Part shown: in pieces, positions 21,147 to 28,965 of the stretch
Numbering within the stretch: the first letter of the stretch is position 1
How the letters are laid out: each line of letters opens with the position of its first letter
Source: Methylotenera sp.
Lineage (GTDB): Bacteria; Pseudomonadota; Gammaproteobacteria; Burkholderiales; Methylophilaceae
Assembly: GCA_020622105.1 (NCBI GenBank)
Contig: JAHRYP010000002.1
Location: 131,675-195,674 of the forward strand
Length of the DNA: 64,000 nt
Reading direction: 5' to 3'
Program-made: the position numbers and the translations under genes
The notes under the pieces: generated by a model
What the model was told of the DNA's origin: nothing
Databases searched by the model: none
The model's input: only the letters and a program-made list of their open reading frames with translations

Positions 21147-21191
21147 TATACATTTTTGAATGTATATTATATACAAACAGGAATGTATGTA
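21147..21191. promoter_or_regulatory. Two AcrR/TtgR-like operators between the efflux operon and its repressor
   Basis: Site 1 (21147-21166) is a perfect inverted repeat, TATACATT-TTTG-AATGTATA. Site 2 (21170-21189) is a weaker copy, TATACAAA-CAGG-AATGTATG; the centres are 23 bp apart, about two helical turns. Both resemble the known AcrR and TtgR operator style (TACATACATT...GAATGTATGTA). Binding by the TetR-type protein encoded at 21244 would repress both the efflux operon and its own gene; this is inference from position and similarity. Confidence 0.75.
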
Positions 21192-21243
21192 AACGAGAAT
21201 TTAATACAATACGCGTTAAATTTTGTAAAAACAGGTAAATCTA

Positions 21244-21867
21244 ATGGTCAGAAAAACTAAAGAAGATGCAGAGCTTACACGACAGCGGATCATAAATGCA
21301 GCACGCGCGGTATTCCTCAAACGTGGCGTAAGTAAATCAACATTAGAGCATATTGCAACAGAAGCTAACGTGACCCGAGGTGCGGTTTACTGGCATTTTG
21401 AAAATAAAACAGATATTTTTCATGCCATACGCGAACAGGTTTTCTTGCCGCTGATAGACAGTATAGATGATACTCTGACGCCTGCCGCCAATAGCAATGA
21501 AAACCCGCTGAACCAGATTGAAGCCAGTCTTTGCAATACGATTAACGACCTGAGCAGCAATCTGGAAATGCGTGAAACCTATGAAATCATTATGATCAAA
21601 TGCGAGTATGTTGATGAGTTTGCCAGTGTACTGCATCAAATGCTGAATAATTGTTCATGTATCGTTGAAAAACTTGAGGCTGCATACGAACGCGCACAAT
21701 CCCAAGGCCTGCTAGCAACCTCTCACAGCCCACGCGCACTGGCACTGGATACGCACTTATTTTTTGGTGGCCTGCTGCACATGTGGGTCAAGGATGCCGA
21801 TGGAAGCAGATTCCGCTATCAGGCGATTGACCTGATCAAATCTCATATTAATCTGCGCAGAAAATAA
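21244..21867 (+). CDS. TetR/AcrR family repressor of the RND efflux operon
   Basis: A 207-residue regulator. Its N-terminal helix-turn-helix (residues about 12-58) contains AARAVFLKRGVSKSTLEHIA and RGAVYWHFENKTDIFHAI, very close to AcrR/TtgR. The C-terminal AcrR-type ligand domain has the pattern RALALDTHLFFGGLLHMWV. It is divergent from the efflux genes, and the 179-base spacer holds two matching operators. It probably releases DNA on binding hydrophobic compounds. Confidence 0.93.
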   Translation: MVRKTKEDAELTRQRIINAARAVFLKRGVSKSTLEHIATEANVTRGAVYWHFENKTDIFHAIREQVFLPLIDSIDDTLTPAANSNENPLNQIEASLCNTINDLSSNLEMRETYEIIMIKCEYVDEFASVLHQMLNNCSCIVEKLEAAYERAQSQGLLATSHSPRALALDTHLFFGGLLHMWVKDADGSRFRYQAIDLIKSHINLRRK

Positions 21868-21940
21868 AAATTACTGGCAAAATGCTTGTTAGTCGTCGCC
21901 CATAGCGCTAACATACGCGCAATTGTGGCAAGGAGGCATT

Positions 21941-22264
21941 GTGATACAAACTGGCGAAATTTACGGCAAACAAACCGCAAACAAATTCGTGATGTACCAC
22001 GTGCTAAAAGTCAGTAAGCAGCTGATTACCCTGCAAAATATAGACAATCCGCTCAGCCTGTTTGAGACCACAGAACAAAAACTGGCAAGCCTGGGTTACA
22101 TTCGTGTCAGCCAAACACCATATATTGACTTGAGCCCAGCTACAACCAAACACAAAAAAGCCGCAAAAAAACCAACGCGCTGCCCCCTCACGCTGGACTT
22201 TTTAGAAGAACGCGCTGATAGCGAGCGCCCTGCTCCAATCATGCCGGATTTATTCAGCGCTTAA
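21941..22264 (+). CDS. Small hypothetical protein
   Basis: About 107 residues, unknown function. The start is taken at the GTG at 21941 because a strong AAGGAGG ribosome-binding site lies 4 bases before it (21930-21936); an upstream TTG at 21923 is less likely. The protein begins VIQTGEIYGKQTANKFVMYHVL, has a Lys-rich linker (KHKKAAKKP) and ends PAPIMPDLFSA. There are no membrane helices. It is convergent with rimO. Confidence 0.7.
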   Translation: MIQTGEIYGKQTANKFVMYHVLKVSKQLITLQNIDNPLSLFETTEQKLASLGYIRVSQTPYIDLSPATTKHKKAAKKPTRCPLTLDFLEERADSERPAPIMPDLFSA

Positions 22265-22301
22265 GTATTCAATTACCTGAAAACACTATTACCTAGCAAA
22301 A

Positions 22302-22325
22302 CGGCAAATGATTACTCATCTGCCG
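22302..22325. terminator. Hairpin between convergent small gene and rimO
   Basis: CGGCAAATGA paired with TCATCTGCCG forms a 10-bp stem with one mismatch and a TTAC loop, located 38 bases past the plus-strand stop and 37 bases past the rimO stop. It could terminate both convergent genes. A clear T-tract is lacking. Confidence 0.5.
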
Positions 22326-22361
22326 CCTGTAATTACTCTTTACTAACTTAAACATTCAAAC

Positions 22362-23717
22362 TTAGCTTCTTGGTGGGCCACCTATCAAGTCATGGCCGTC
22401 CGCGCTATAAATTTCCACTTCAACAAAATCACCCGGTGTCAGACCTTCAGCATCTTCTAAATAAACAACGCCATCGATTTCCGGCGCATCGGCTTTAGTA
22501 CGGCCAATGGCTTCCACATTGCCTTCTACATCCGTTACAATCTCATCAACCAGCACAGTTTGGATGCTACCGATTTTAGAATGCAGTTTTGCTGCACTGA
22601 TACGCTCCTGCACTTCCATGAAACGGCTTAAGCGCTCTTGTTTTACCTCTTCCGGCACCTGGTTCGGTAAAGCATTTGCCGCCGCACCATCCACTGCCGA
22701 GTAAGCAAAACAACCTACACGATCCAGCTGTGCCTCTTCCAAAAAGTCGAGCAGCATCTCGAAGTCATCTTCAGTCTCGCCCGGAAAACCCGCGATAAAG
22801 GTACTGCGAATCGTGATATCAGGACAGATTTCACGCCAAGCTTTGATACGCGCCAGATTATTCTCACTGCTGGCCGGACGTTTCATAGATTTGAGAATGC
22901 GTGGGCTTGCATGCTGGAACGGTACATCCAGGTAAGGCAGAATCAAGCCATCTGCCATCAGCGGTATCACTTCATCTACATGTGGATATGGGTATACATA
23001 ATGCAGCCGTGTCCACACACCCAGTTCGCTGAGCGCTTTGGTTAATTCTGTCATGCGTGTTTTTACCGGGCGACCATTCCAGAAACCCGGACGATACTTC
23101 ACATCTACGCCATAAGCAGAGGTATCCTGCGAGATCACCAGAATTTCACTCACACCTGCGTTAACAAGGTTTTCAGCCTCATTCAGCACCTCACCAATCG
23201 GACGGCTCACTAAGTCACCGCGCATGCTTGGAATAATACAGAAGCTGCAACGATGGTTACAGCCCTCAGAAATTTTCAGATACGCATAATGCTTAGGCGT
23301 TAAACGCACACCTTGCGGCGGCACCAGATCAATAAACGGCTCATGCGGTTTAGGCAGATTTGCATGCACCGCCGTCATCACTTCTTCAAGTGCGTGTGGG
23401 CCAGTGACCGCCAGCACACTAGGATGCGCTGCCTGGACTACACCAGCTTTTGCACCGAGGCAGCCAGTCACAATGACTTTGCCATTTTTATTGATGGCCT
23501 CACCGATAGCATCCAGTGATTCTGCTACTGCGCTATCGATAAAACCGCAGGTATTCACTACTACCAGATCGGCTTCATCGTAGCTGCCCGAGATCTCGTA
23601 ACCTTCAGCGCGTAGCTGGGTGAGAATACGTTCTGCATCAGAACCGGCCTTGGGGCAACCCAAGGATACGAAGCCCACTTTAGGTGTAGCGTTTTTAGTT
23701 ACTGTTTTATTTGTCAT
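22362..23717 (-). CDS. rimO: Ribosomal protein uS12 methylthiotransferase RimO
   Basis: A 451-residue radical-SAM enzyme that methylthiolates Asp89 of ribosomal protein uS12. The N-terminal UPF0004 domain has cluster cysteines C21, C57 and C86; the radical-SAM CxxxCxxC is [10 protein letters not shown] (C153, C157, C160); a C-terminal TRAM domain ends the protein. The pattern [18 protein letters not shown] assigns it to RimO rather than MiaB. It is a single gene. Confidence 0.96.
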   Translation of the reverse strand: MTNKTVTKNATPKVGFVSLGCPKAGSDAERILTQLRAEGYEISGSYDEADLVVVNTCGFIDSAVAESLDAIGEAINKNGKVIVTGCLGAKAGVVQAAHPSVLAVTGPHALEEVMTAVHANLPKPHEPFIDLVPPQGVRLTPKHYAYLKISEGCNHRCSFCIIPSMRGDLVSRPIGEVLNEAENLVNAGVSEILVISQDTSAYGVDVKYRPGFWNGRPVKTRMTELTKALSELGVWTRLHYVYPYPHVDEVIPLMADGLILPYLDVPFQHASPRILKSMKRPASSENNLARIKAWREICPDITIRSTFIAGFPGETEDDFEMLLDFLEEAQLDRVGCFAYSAVDGAAANALPNQVPEEVKQERLSRFMEVQERISAAKLHSKIGSIQTVLVDEIVTDVEGNVEAIGRTKADAPEIDGVVYLEDAEGLTPGDFVEVEIYSADGHDLIGGPPRS

Positions 23718-23758
23718 AAAAAACCTATAAATCTTAAAAATATCGTTATGATTACGCC

Positions 23759-23983
23759 ATGTATATTATTGTTATTGCATGGCTTTACGTCGTGATCTTA
23801 ATGGCCGCCACTGAAAAATCTATAGCTGCGGGATTGCTCACATTTACTTTCTACGGCTTGGTTCCGTGCGCCCTGCTGTTGTGGATACTGGGTGCAAAGC
23901 ATCGTCGTCATTATAGAAACAAACAATCACTCGAGCAGAATGTGCGCGAGCCAGATAGTAGCGACACCCAAGCTGATCAGTGA
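23759..23983 (+). CDS. Small membrane protein, conserved type
   Basis: A 74-residue protein with two hydrophobic segments (residues about 3-20 and 25-46), a basic turn KHRRHYRNK, and a polar acidic tail. Such proteins are common next to rimO in betaproteobacteria, but the function is unknown. Its last 57 bases overlap the 3' end of the ZIP gene on the other strand, so the two mRNAs are complementary at their ends. Confidence 0.7.
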   Translation: MYIIVIAWLYVVILMAATEKSIAAGLLTFTFYGLVPCALLLWILGAKHRRHYRNKQSLEQNVREPDSSDTQADQ

Positions 23984-24829
23984 AACCTGACTGATCGTCG
24001 CCTTTAATTCAGTACGCTTATGCAAGCTAGGAATCAAGTCTGCTACTGCCACGTACAGCATGCTCGCCGCAGCCAAGCCCAGAATATACGGTATCCAGCT
24101 CATTACAAATTGCAGCGCGAAGTATGCAATCAGCCCGCCAATCAAGGTTGCCAGACTAGAAACCAGATTAAAAATAAATGCCTGTTTTTTGCTATAACCT
24201 GAGTGCAACAGAATCAGAAAATCGCCGACTTCCTGCGGGATTTCATGCGAAATAATCGCCAGCGCCGTCACCATACCCAGCTTAACATCTACTAAAAATG
24301 CTGCCGCGATTAAAACACCATCCACAAAGTTATGAAAAGTATCACCAATCATAATCATCATACCGCTTCGGCCGCTATCATGATGGCTATGCGTATGCGC
24401 ATGACTTTGCACAATAGACGGCGCATGAGATTGCGATTTTACTGGCCTGAATTTGGCACTACCCTCTTGCGTCGAACTGCTTTGCTGCACATCTGGGCAA
24501 TTCGCCTCGTTATGAATTGCATGTACTTCGCAATGGTCACCATGGCAATGGCGCCAGATCACCAGCTTTTCCAGTACAAAAAACAGCAATAAACCAAACA
24601 GCAGCGTTGCGGAAACACTCTCTACACTTGTCGCCTCTTCAAATGCATGCGGCAGAATTTCCAGAAACACCGCACCCAGCATCGCACCAATCGCATAACT
24701 CACCAGCATAGGAATCCAGGCCGTACGCAAATTCAGCGCAAATACTGCCGCCAGAGAAACGCTCAGCAAGCCACCGGCAAAGCTGGTGACAATAATCCAG
24801 GTCAGAATGGAAAAATCAGGAATGGTCAT
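23927..24829 (-). CDS. ZIP family divalent metal transporter
   Basis: A 300-residue inner-membrane protein with about eight helices. It has a long histidine-rich loop (QSHAHTHSHHDSGRSG, about residues 141-156) and the ZIP signature motifs HNFVDGVLIA in TM4 and HEIPQEVGDF in TM5, which form the binuclear metal site. It is likely to move Zn2+ or Fe2+ into the cytosol. It is a single gene, with no Zur or Fur box that I can recognise upstream. Confidence 0.93.
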   Translation of the reverse strand: MTIPDFSILTWIIVTSFAGGLLSVSLAAVFALNLRTAWIPMLVSYAIGAMLGAVFLEILPHAFEEATSVESVSATLLFGLLLFFVLEKLVIWRHCHGDHCEVHAIHNEANCPDVQQSSSTQEGSAKFRPVKSQSHAPSIVQSHAHTHSHHDSGRSGMMIMIGDTFHNFVDGVLIAAAFLVDVKLGMVTALAIISHEIPQEVGDFLILLHSGYSKKQAFIFNLVSSLATLIGGLIAYFALQFVMSWIPYILGLAAASMLYVAVADLIPSLHKRTELKATISQVSLISLGVATIWLAHILLE

Positions 24830-24922
24830 GCGGCACTTGAAAGATATAAATAGCCGCCATTATAACTTAGACGACTATCATTTAGAAAAAGGTTCAAACC
24901 TAAGAAAGTGCTGATTCATTTA

Positions 24923-25096
24923 CACCCCGTCATTACGAACGGTTTAGTCTTTAGATCATGGGGGAGGCAATCCTTGCGTTCATGTCAATCAACGTGTCAT
25001 GGATTGCCACGTCGCTTTGCTCCTTCACACTAAACTTGCTACTTTAGTAGCTTAGTTTGGCGGGGATGCCCTTTACGGGTGTGCAATGACGAAATA
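24923..25096. repeat. Dispersed intergenic repeat with terminal inverted words
   Basis: Roughly 170 bases start with CCCGTCATTACGA and end with GTGTGCAATGACGAAA, so CGTCATT and AATGACG form the ends. Inside are GGATTGCCACGTCGCTTTGCTCC, similar to the repeat at 10.8 kb, and an imperfect hairpin at 25033-25058 (GCTACT-TT-AGTAGC core). It has no coding potential. It fills most of the spacer between the ZIP gene and pgeF. Confidence 0.6.
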
Positions 25097-25109
25097 AATC
25101 ACTGACTCT

Positions 25110-25847
25110 TTAACTATTCTCCAGCCAAATTATACTCGCCATGCGTCCGGTAACGTTATCGCGCCTGAATGAAAAAAAGCGCGCTTCATCTGTATAAGTG
25201 CAAAAGTCCTCATTCACACTCGCACCGTAAATCTCAGTGACACCCAAAGCATTTAAACGCTGCCTTGCAATTAAATACATATTGCACAGCCATTTGTCGC
25301 CATTGCGCTTAAACGCCAGCTCAGCTTTACTATCTTTGGCTAAAAACTGCGCTTTGACATCGTCTCCAACTTCAAACGCATTTGGGCCAATGGCAGGCCC
25401 TAGCCAAACAAGAATCTCGCTAACTGGCACCTGCATTTTAGCAATAGCCGCTTCAATCACACCATCACACAAGCCACGCCAGCCCGCATGTACAGCAGCA
25501 ACCGCTGTGCCTTTTTTATCGCAAAGCAATACCGGCAGGCAATCTGCCGTCATCGTCACACATACTACATTCGGCTTGGTAGTAAACGATGCATCCGCAT
25601 TTTGCAGACAGCTGCTAACCGCCGCATCAATCACCTCCACCCCATGCACTTGATTCACCCACACCGGCTCACTTGGCAAATAAGGGCTTAATAACTGGCG
25701 GTTTTTAGCCACGGCTATCGGTTCATCATTGACATGAGCGCCAAGATTCAAGCTGGCATAAGGCGCCACACTCACCCCACCTACGCGCGTGGTTTGTAAA
25801 GCTTTCACGTTAGCAGGCGCAGGCCAATCAGGTTTTATAAACTGCAT
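25110..25847 (-). CDS. pgeF: Peptidoglycan editing factor / purine nucleoside phosphorylase, laccase-domain (YfiH)
   Basis: A 245-residue copper-oxidase-domain (DUF152) protein. The conserved motifs VNQVHG, ADCLPVLL (active-site Cys) and AAVHAGWRGL (His) are present, and SVNEDFCTYTD gives the third region. The family acts on adenosine/inosine, and in E. coli YfiH prevents misincorporation of amino acids into peptidoglycan. It is normally directly downstream of rluD; here 3.6 kb of accessory DNA separates them. Confidence 0.93.
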   Translation of the reverse strand: MQFIKPDWPAPANVKALQTTRVGGVSVAPYASLNLGAHVNDEPIAVAKNRQLLSPYLPSEPVWVNQVHGVEVIDAAVSSCLQNADASFTTKPNVVCVTMTADCLPVLLCDKKGTAVAAVHAGWRGLCDGVIEAAIAKMQVPVSEILVWLGPAIGPNAFEVGDDVKAQFLAKDSKAELAFKRNGDKWLCNMYLIARQRLNALGVTEIYGASVNEDFCTYTDEARFFSFRRDNVTGRMASIIWLENS

Positions 25848-26119
25848 GAAACACCTCGTTGTTAATCAAGCAAACCAGCAACATTTTGGCTGCTTTCATA
25901 CTTAACATATGAGTATAAATCATTGTTATCCATTAGTCCGATTAGCCTAATAACTACAGCATTAAAATAAATGGAGTATTCATTTTTGTTTTGATATATT
26001 GAAAAAGACAGTAATAGATCATGATTTGTTCTAGGTTAATATTGATTGAATAAAAAATGTGACCTGCCCCCATTACGCGATTCAGAAGGCTTGCCCATAT
26101 ATTAATCATTAACTCACAT

Positions 26120-26629
26120 ATGCGTACACATCTTAGAACCGTTTTCAAATTTCTTGCATATACCTGGGCTTTGCCAAACACAGCGCTTGGCTTATTGTTT
26201 GGACTGCTTATACTTGGGCTTGGCGGCAGAGTGCACGTCGTGGCCGGGGTAGCCGAGCTTCATGGAGGCACAGCAGGACGTTTCTTTGCTTCTCGCCCAC
26301 ATCCGTTTTGCTTTGGTGCCATCACACTTGGTCATGTCATTCTGGGCACATGTCAAAAGCAACTTGAAGCACTGCGAGCCCACGAGCATGTGCATGTCAG
26401 ACAGTACGAGCGCTGGGGTATGTTTTTCTTGCCGGCTTACGCTTTGTCAAGCCTATGGGAAGTCAGTCATGGCCGTTGCGGTTACCGGAATAACTTCTTC
26501 GAAATGCAAGCCTATGCAGTCAAAGATCATCAGAAAGCGCAGAACGACTCATGTGCCAAGCAGGATGAACTAGAAAGTAAATGTGTCTTCACAAGCCAAC
26601 TAAACTGCTGTAGCGTAACAATAGAATAA
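26120..26629 (+). CDS. Membrane protein with HEHVH metallopeptidase-like motif, copy 1
   Basis: A 169-residue protein of unknown function. One hydrophobic stretch (TALGLLFGLLILGLGG, 21-36) is followed by a globular part with HEHVHVRQYERWG (HExxH at 88-92) and, 36 residues later, NFFEMQAY with E128. This arrangement resembles the zinc site of M48-like gluzincins (HExxH plus a downstream Glu), but no peptidase family was firmly recognised. The C-terminal 30 residues differ from copy 2. The gene starts 6 bases after CATTAAC (26107-26113), as copy 2 does. It is the first gene of the accessory array. Confidence 0.72.
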   Translation: MRTHLRTVFKFLAYTWALPNTALGLLFGLLILGLGGRVHVVAGVAELHGGTAGRFFASRPHPFCFGAITLGHVILGTCQKQLEALRAHEHVHVRQYERWGMFFLPAYALSSLWEVSHGRCGYRNNFFEMQAYAVKDHQKAQNDSCAKQDELESKCVFTSQLNCCSVTIE

Positions 26630-26744
26630 TAGATGACGGATCAGGATTTATTATGAAATTGAATATTTCTAATTTAAAACCCCGGGCTAGTTTAGTCTAT
26701 CCGTTATTGTCTTTATAACAAACACCTTACTTCAAGCATTAGGC
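26613..26744 (+). other. Possible attC-like site 1
   Basis: GCGTAACAATAGAATAATAG at the left can pair imperfectly with CACCTTACTTCAAGCATTAGGC at the right; the site ends in ATTAGGC, close to the integron core GTTRRRY. The spacer of about 80 bases has no gene. It lies between two small same-strand genes, as a cassette recombination site would. It is the weakest of the five sites listed. Confidence 0.3.
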
Positions 26745-26759
26745 ATCTGGAGCACTCAC

Positions 26760-27149
26760 ATGAAAACTTTATTGGTGATGGTTTTTCTCTCACTATTCTG
26801 CACTCAACCCGCATTGGCATGTGATCCAAAGCCAGACTGGAGACCCCCTACACCTCAAGGTGCCTACGCTACTGCTAGTGTCGTTATCCATGCTCGCGTC
26901 GTTTCAGTGCAAGGTGCAGATCCTTGGAATGCAAAAGTTGTAGTACTGCGAACACTAAAAGGTGCGTTCTCCGGAAACACAGTCGAAACAGCGTCTCATT
27001 CTCTTTGTGGTATTGGTGGGTTAGAGGTCGGCAAGGAATATGTTTTCTTCTTTCCTCACAAATCTTCTTATTTTGTCAGCCATCTGCTACAACCAACAGG
27101 CTTCACAACTGATAAAATCCTTAAAGCACTACCTCTGGCACGAAACTGA
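26760..27149 (+). CDS. Small secreted protein, possible NTR/TIMP-like fold
   Basis: A 129-residue protein with a clear Sec signal peptide ending in QPALA-C (cleavage about 20/21). The mature part begins CDPKPDWRPP, with ASVVIHARVVSVQG, VVVLRTLKGAF, LCGIGGLEVGKEYVFFF and a short tail. A Cys at the mature N-terminus followed by A-x-VV-x-A-x-VV is reminiscent of netrin/TIMP (metalloprotease inhibitor) OB-folds, but this is a weak pattern match. It is a single gene within the accessory array. Confidence 0.65.
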   Translation: MKTLLVMVFLSLFCTQPALACDPKPDWRPPTPQGAYATASVVIHARVVSVQGADPWNAKVVVLRTLKGAFSGNTVETASHSLCGIGGLEVGKEYVFFFPHKSSYFVSHLLQPTGFTTDKILKALPLARN

Positions 27150-27260
27150 GTTAAACTTTTCAATCAAGCGAAACTAGCCGAAAACAAGGTTCATGATTTA
27201 TAGATGACAAATCTGCATTTATAAATATCTACGAACCAACCCTTAATTTAAACCTTAGGC
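27150..27260 (+). other. Possible attC-like site 2
   Basis: GTTAAACTTTTCAATCAAGC at the left and CCCTTAATTTAAACCTTAGGC at the right are imperfectly complementary. The inner word CAATCAAGCGAAAC (27161-27174) matches the CAAGCGG word of the other sites. It ends in CTTAGGC, one base from GTTAGGC. Its length of about 111 bases is within the known range of attC sites. It directly follows a stop codon. Confidence 0.45.
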
Positions 27261-27264
27261 TTTT

Positions 27265-27420
27265 ATGATTCAGATTGAATATGGTCAAAACACTTCACTT
27301 GCAGCTGCCGACGTAGCTACAGTGTTTGATACCTCCGGCATTCGCCGCCCTACTAAAGATTTGGCGCGGATTGAGCACATGTTTGCAAATGCCAATCTCG
27401 TGATCTCTGCCTGGCATTAA
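27265..27420 (+). pseudogene. Truncated GNAT acetyltransferase (N-terminal 51 residues only)
   Basis: ATG to stop gives 51 residues, nearly identical to the first 50 residues of the complete GNAT protein at 28966-29367 (SLAAADVA, GIRRPTKDLARIE and FANANLVISAW are shared). The copy stops at a TAA after ISAWH, just where the acetyl-CoA-binding core would begin. It is followed 17 bases later by an unrelated GNAT gene, so it looks like the remnant of a duplication. Confidence 0.85.
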
Positions 27421-27437
27421 AAACAGTAAGTCGAGCT

Positions 27438-27887
27438 ATGCAAATTACTCCTGCAAACCCCTCTGATATTCCCGTGCTTTGTGACTTATTGGGCATCTTG
27501 TTTTCTCAAGAAGCAGACTTCAAACCCAATTATGAAGCCCAAAGCCGTGGTTTGGCACGCATTATTAGTAGTCCAGAAATTGGGCTTATACTTATCGCTC
27601 GTCAAGACAACCAAATTATTGGTATGATTAACCTTCTCTTCACCATATCAACCGCACTCGGTGACCGCGTTGCATTACTCGAAGATATGGTAGTTTCCCC
27701 TAATGCTCGCGGCAGTGGTGTTGGTTCTTGCTTGCTTGAACAGGCTATTCAATTCGCACACTTGAAGGGATGCAAACGCATCACCCTGCTAACTGATAGT
27801 ACCAATGAATCAGCACAACGCTTTTATCAAAAGCATGGCTTTGGTTTCTCAGCTATGATTCCTCTTCGCCTGTCACTTAGCGAGTAA
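27438..27887 (+). CDS. GNAT family N-acetyltransferase
   Basis: A 149-residue single-domain GNAT protein. Motif A is VVSPNARGSGVGSCLLEQAI (R/QxxGxG/A acetyl-CoA loop) and motif B includes TDSTNESAQRFYQKHGF. The substrate is unknown. Length is complete for the family. It lies in the accessory array between the GNAT remnant and an attC-like site; GNAT genes are common cargo of integron cassettes. Confidence 0.88.
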   Translation: MQITPANPSDIPVLCDLLGILFSQEADFKPNYEAQSRGLARIISSPEIGLILIARQDNQIIGMINLLFTISTALGDRVALLEDMVVSPNARGSGVGSCLLEQAIQFAHLKGCKRITLLTDSTNESAQRFYQKHGFGFSAMIPLRLSLSE

Positions 27888-27895
27888 ACTTCCAT

Positions 27896-27954
27896 GTCTA
27901 ATCTATCATTCAAGCGGATCTGGCTAAAACCAGCCTCTGGCTTTAAGCATTAAC
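27896..27954 (+). other. attC-like site 3
   Basis: A 59-base imperfect palindrome. TCATTCAAGCGGATC (27906-27920) and CTGGCTTTAAGCATTAAC are the opposing arms, with a small inner hairpin CTGGCT-AAAACC-AGCC. It begins after the GNAT stop and ends in CATTAAC, 6 bases before the next start. The same CATTAAC plus 6-base spacing precedes copy 1 of the HEHVH gene. Size and layout fit short integron attC sites. Confidence 0.5.
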
Positions 27955-27960
27955 CGGTAA

Positions 27961-28413
27961 ATGCGTACATTTCACAGTGCCATTTTCAAGTTATTTGCAT
28001 ACATCTGGGCTTTGCCAAACACAGCGCTTGGCTTATTGTTTGGACTGCTTATACTTGGGCTTGGCGGTAAAGTGCGTATCGTGACGGGTGTCGCTGAATT
28101 TCATGGCGGCAAGACGGGACGTTTCTTTGCTTCGCTTCCTCGTCCGCTTTGCTTTGGTGCGATCACACTTGGTCATGTTATTCTAGGCACATGCCAGCAG
28201 GAGCTTGCCTCACTGCGAGAGCACGAACATGTGCATGTCAGGCAATACGAGCGATGGGGTATGTTTTTCTTGCCAGCCTATGTCTTATCGAGCTTATGGG
28301 AAGTCAGTCATGGTCGCCACGGCTACCGGAACAATTTTTTTGAAAGGCAAGCCTATGCGGTCGAAAGTACTCAAAAATCGCAGTTAACCTCGTCCACCAA
28401 GCGGAACGCGTAA
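27961..28413 (+). CDS. Membrane protein with HEHVH metallopeptidase-like motif, copy 2
   Basis: A 150-residue paralogue of the 26120 gene: 108 of the first 134 residues are identical by hand count (about 81%), with no gaps. HEHVH is again at 88-92 and NFFERQAY has E128. A run of about 60 bases covering the membrane segment is identical in the two copies at DNA level, suggesting a recent duplication or conversion. The stop codon lies inside an attC-like sequence, as is common in cassette genes. Function is unknown. Confidence 0.72.
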   Translation: MRTFHSAIFKLFAYIWALPNTALGLLFGLLILGLGGKVRIVTGVAEFHGGKTGRFFASLPRPLCFGAITLGHVILGTCQQELASLREHEHVHVRQYERWGMFFLPAYVLSSLWEVSHGRHGYRNNFFERQAYAVESTQKSQLTSSTKRNA

Positions 28414-28441
28414 AATACACTCCTTATACCAAACGCTAGGC
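28383..28441 (+). other. attC-like site 4
   Basis: GTTAACCTCGTCCACCAAGC opposes CTCCTTATACCAAACGCTAGGC. The core word CACCAAGCGGAAC matches the other sites, and the site ends in GCTAGGC (consensus GTTRRRY with two differences). It overlaps the last codons of copy 2. Length is 59 bases. Confidence 0.42.
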
Positions 28442-28457
28442 TACTGAAAGAAACACC

Positions 28458-28916
28458 ATGTCACCCATCATCCATCAAATCCTGCTCTTCACTCATCTAA
28501 CCAGTGTCATCGTGTGGGTTGGCGGTATGTTTTTTGCCTATTTTTGCCTGCGCCCGGCAGCTGGGGCAATTCTGAACCCGCCTGAACGCTTACCACTTTG
28601 GGTCGCCACCTTTCGCCTATTTCTTGCTTATAGCGCACTGGCTGTCGTGCTCATTCTGATCAGCGGCATTATCATGCTAATCAATGTGGGCATGTCGCAA
28701 GCGCCAACGGGTTGGCATATTATGCTAACTCTTGGCCTCGTGATGGCAGTGGTATTTTTCATTGTGTACCTAGTGTTGTATCCAAGGCTAGTTGCGCTCT
28801 GCGCAGCATCTTCGTGGCCAGCGGCCGCTACTGTGCTGAACAATATTCGTCGCATGGTCGCACTGAACCTTGTGCTCGCGCTGTGCACCATCGTGGCAGC
28901 CATATCGGCGAGGTAG
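28458..28916 (+). CDS. CopD-like integral membrane protein
   Basis: A 152-residue protein with four predicted helices, beginning QILLFTHLTSVIVWVGGMFF and RPAAGAILNPPERLPLW. This pattern is typical of small betaproteobacterial CopD-domain proteins of unknown or copper-related function. The His/Trp pair of HLTSVIVWVGGM is conserved in this group, with possible heme or metal binding. It is in the accessory array; no attC-like sequence is visible between it and the following GNAT gene, 49 bases away. Confidence 0.78.
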   Translation: MSPIIHQILLFTHLTSVIVWVGGMFFAYFCLRPAAGAILNPPERLPLWVATFRLFLAYSALAVVLILISGIIMLINVGMSQAPTGWHIMLTLGLVMAVVFFIVYLVLYPRLVALCAASSWPAAATVLNNIRRMVALNLVLALCTIVAAISAR

Positions 28917-28965
28917 AAAAAATGAACGTCACAATACCCACGCTATCAATAGGATATAAGTATTT

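Noticed and set aside
24850..25110. Possible tRNA or CRISPR-like structure in the spacer
   Set aside because: No cloverleaf with a T-arm and no regular repeat-spacer pattern; it is better explained as a dispersed repeat with hairpins.
25954..26181. 75-residue minus-strand open frame before the accessory array
   Set aside because: It has no ribosome-binding site or recognisable domain and overlaps the start of the plus-strand HEHVH gene; composition looks random.
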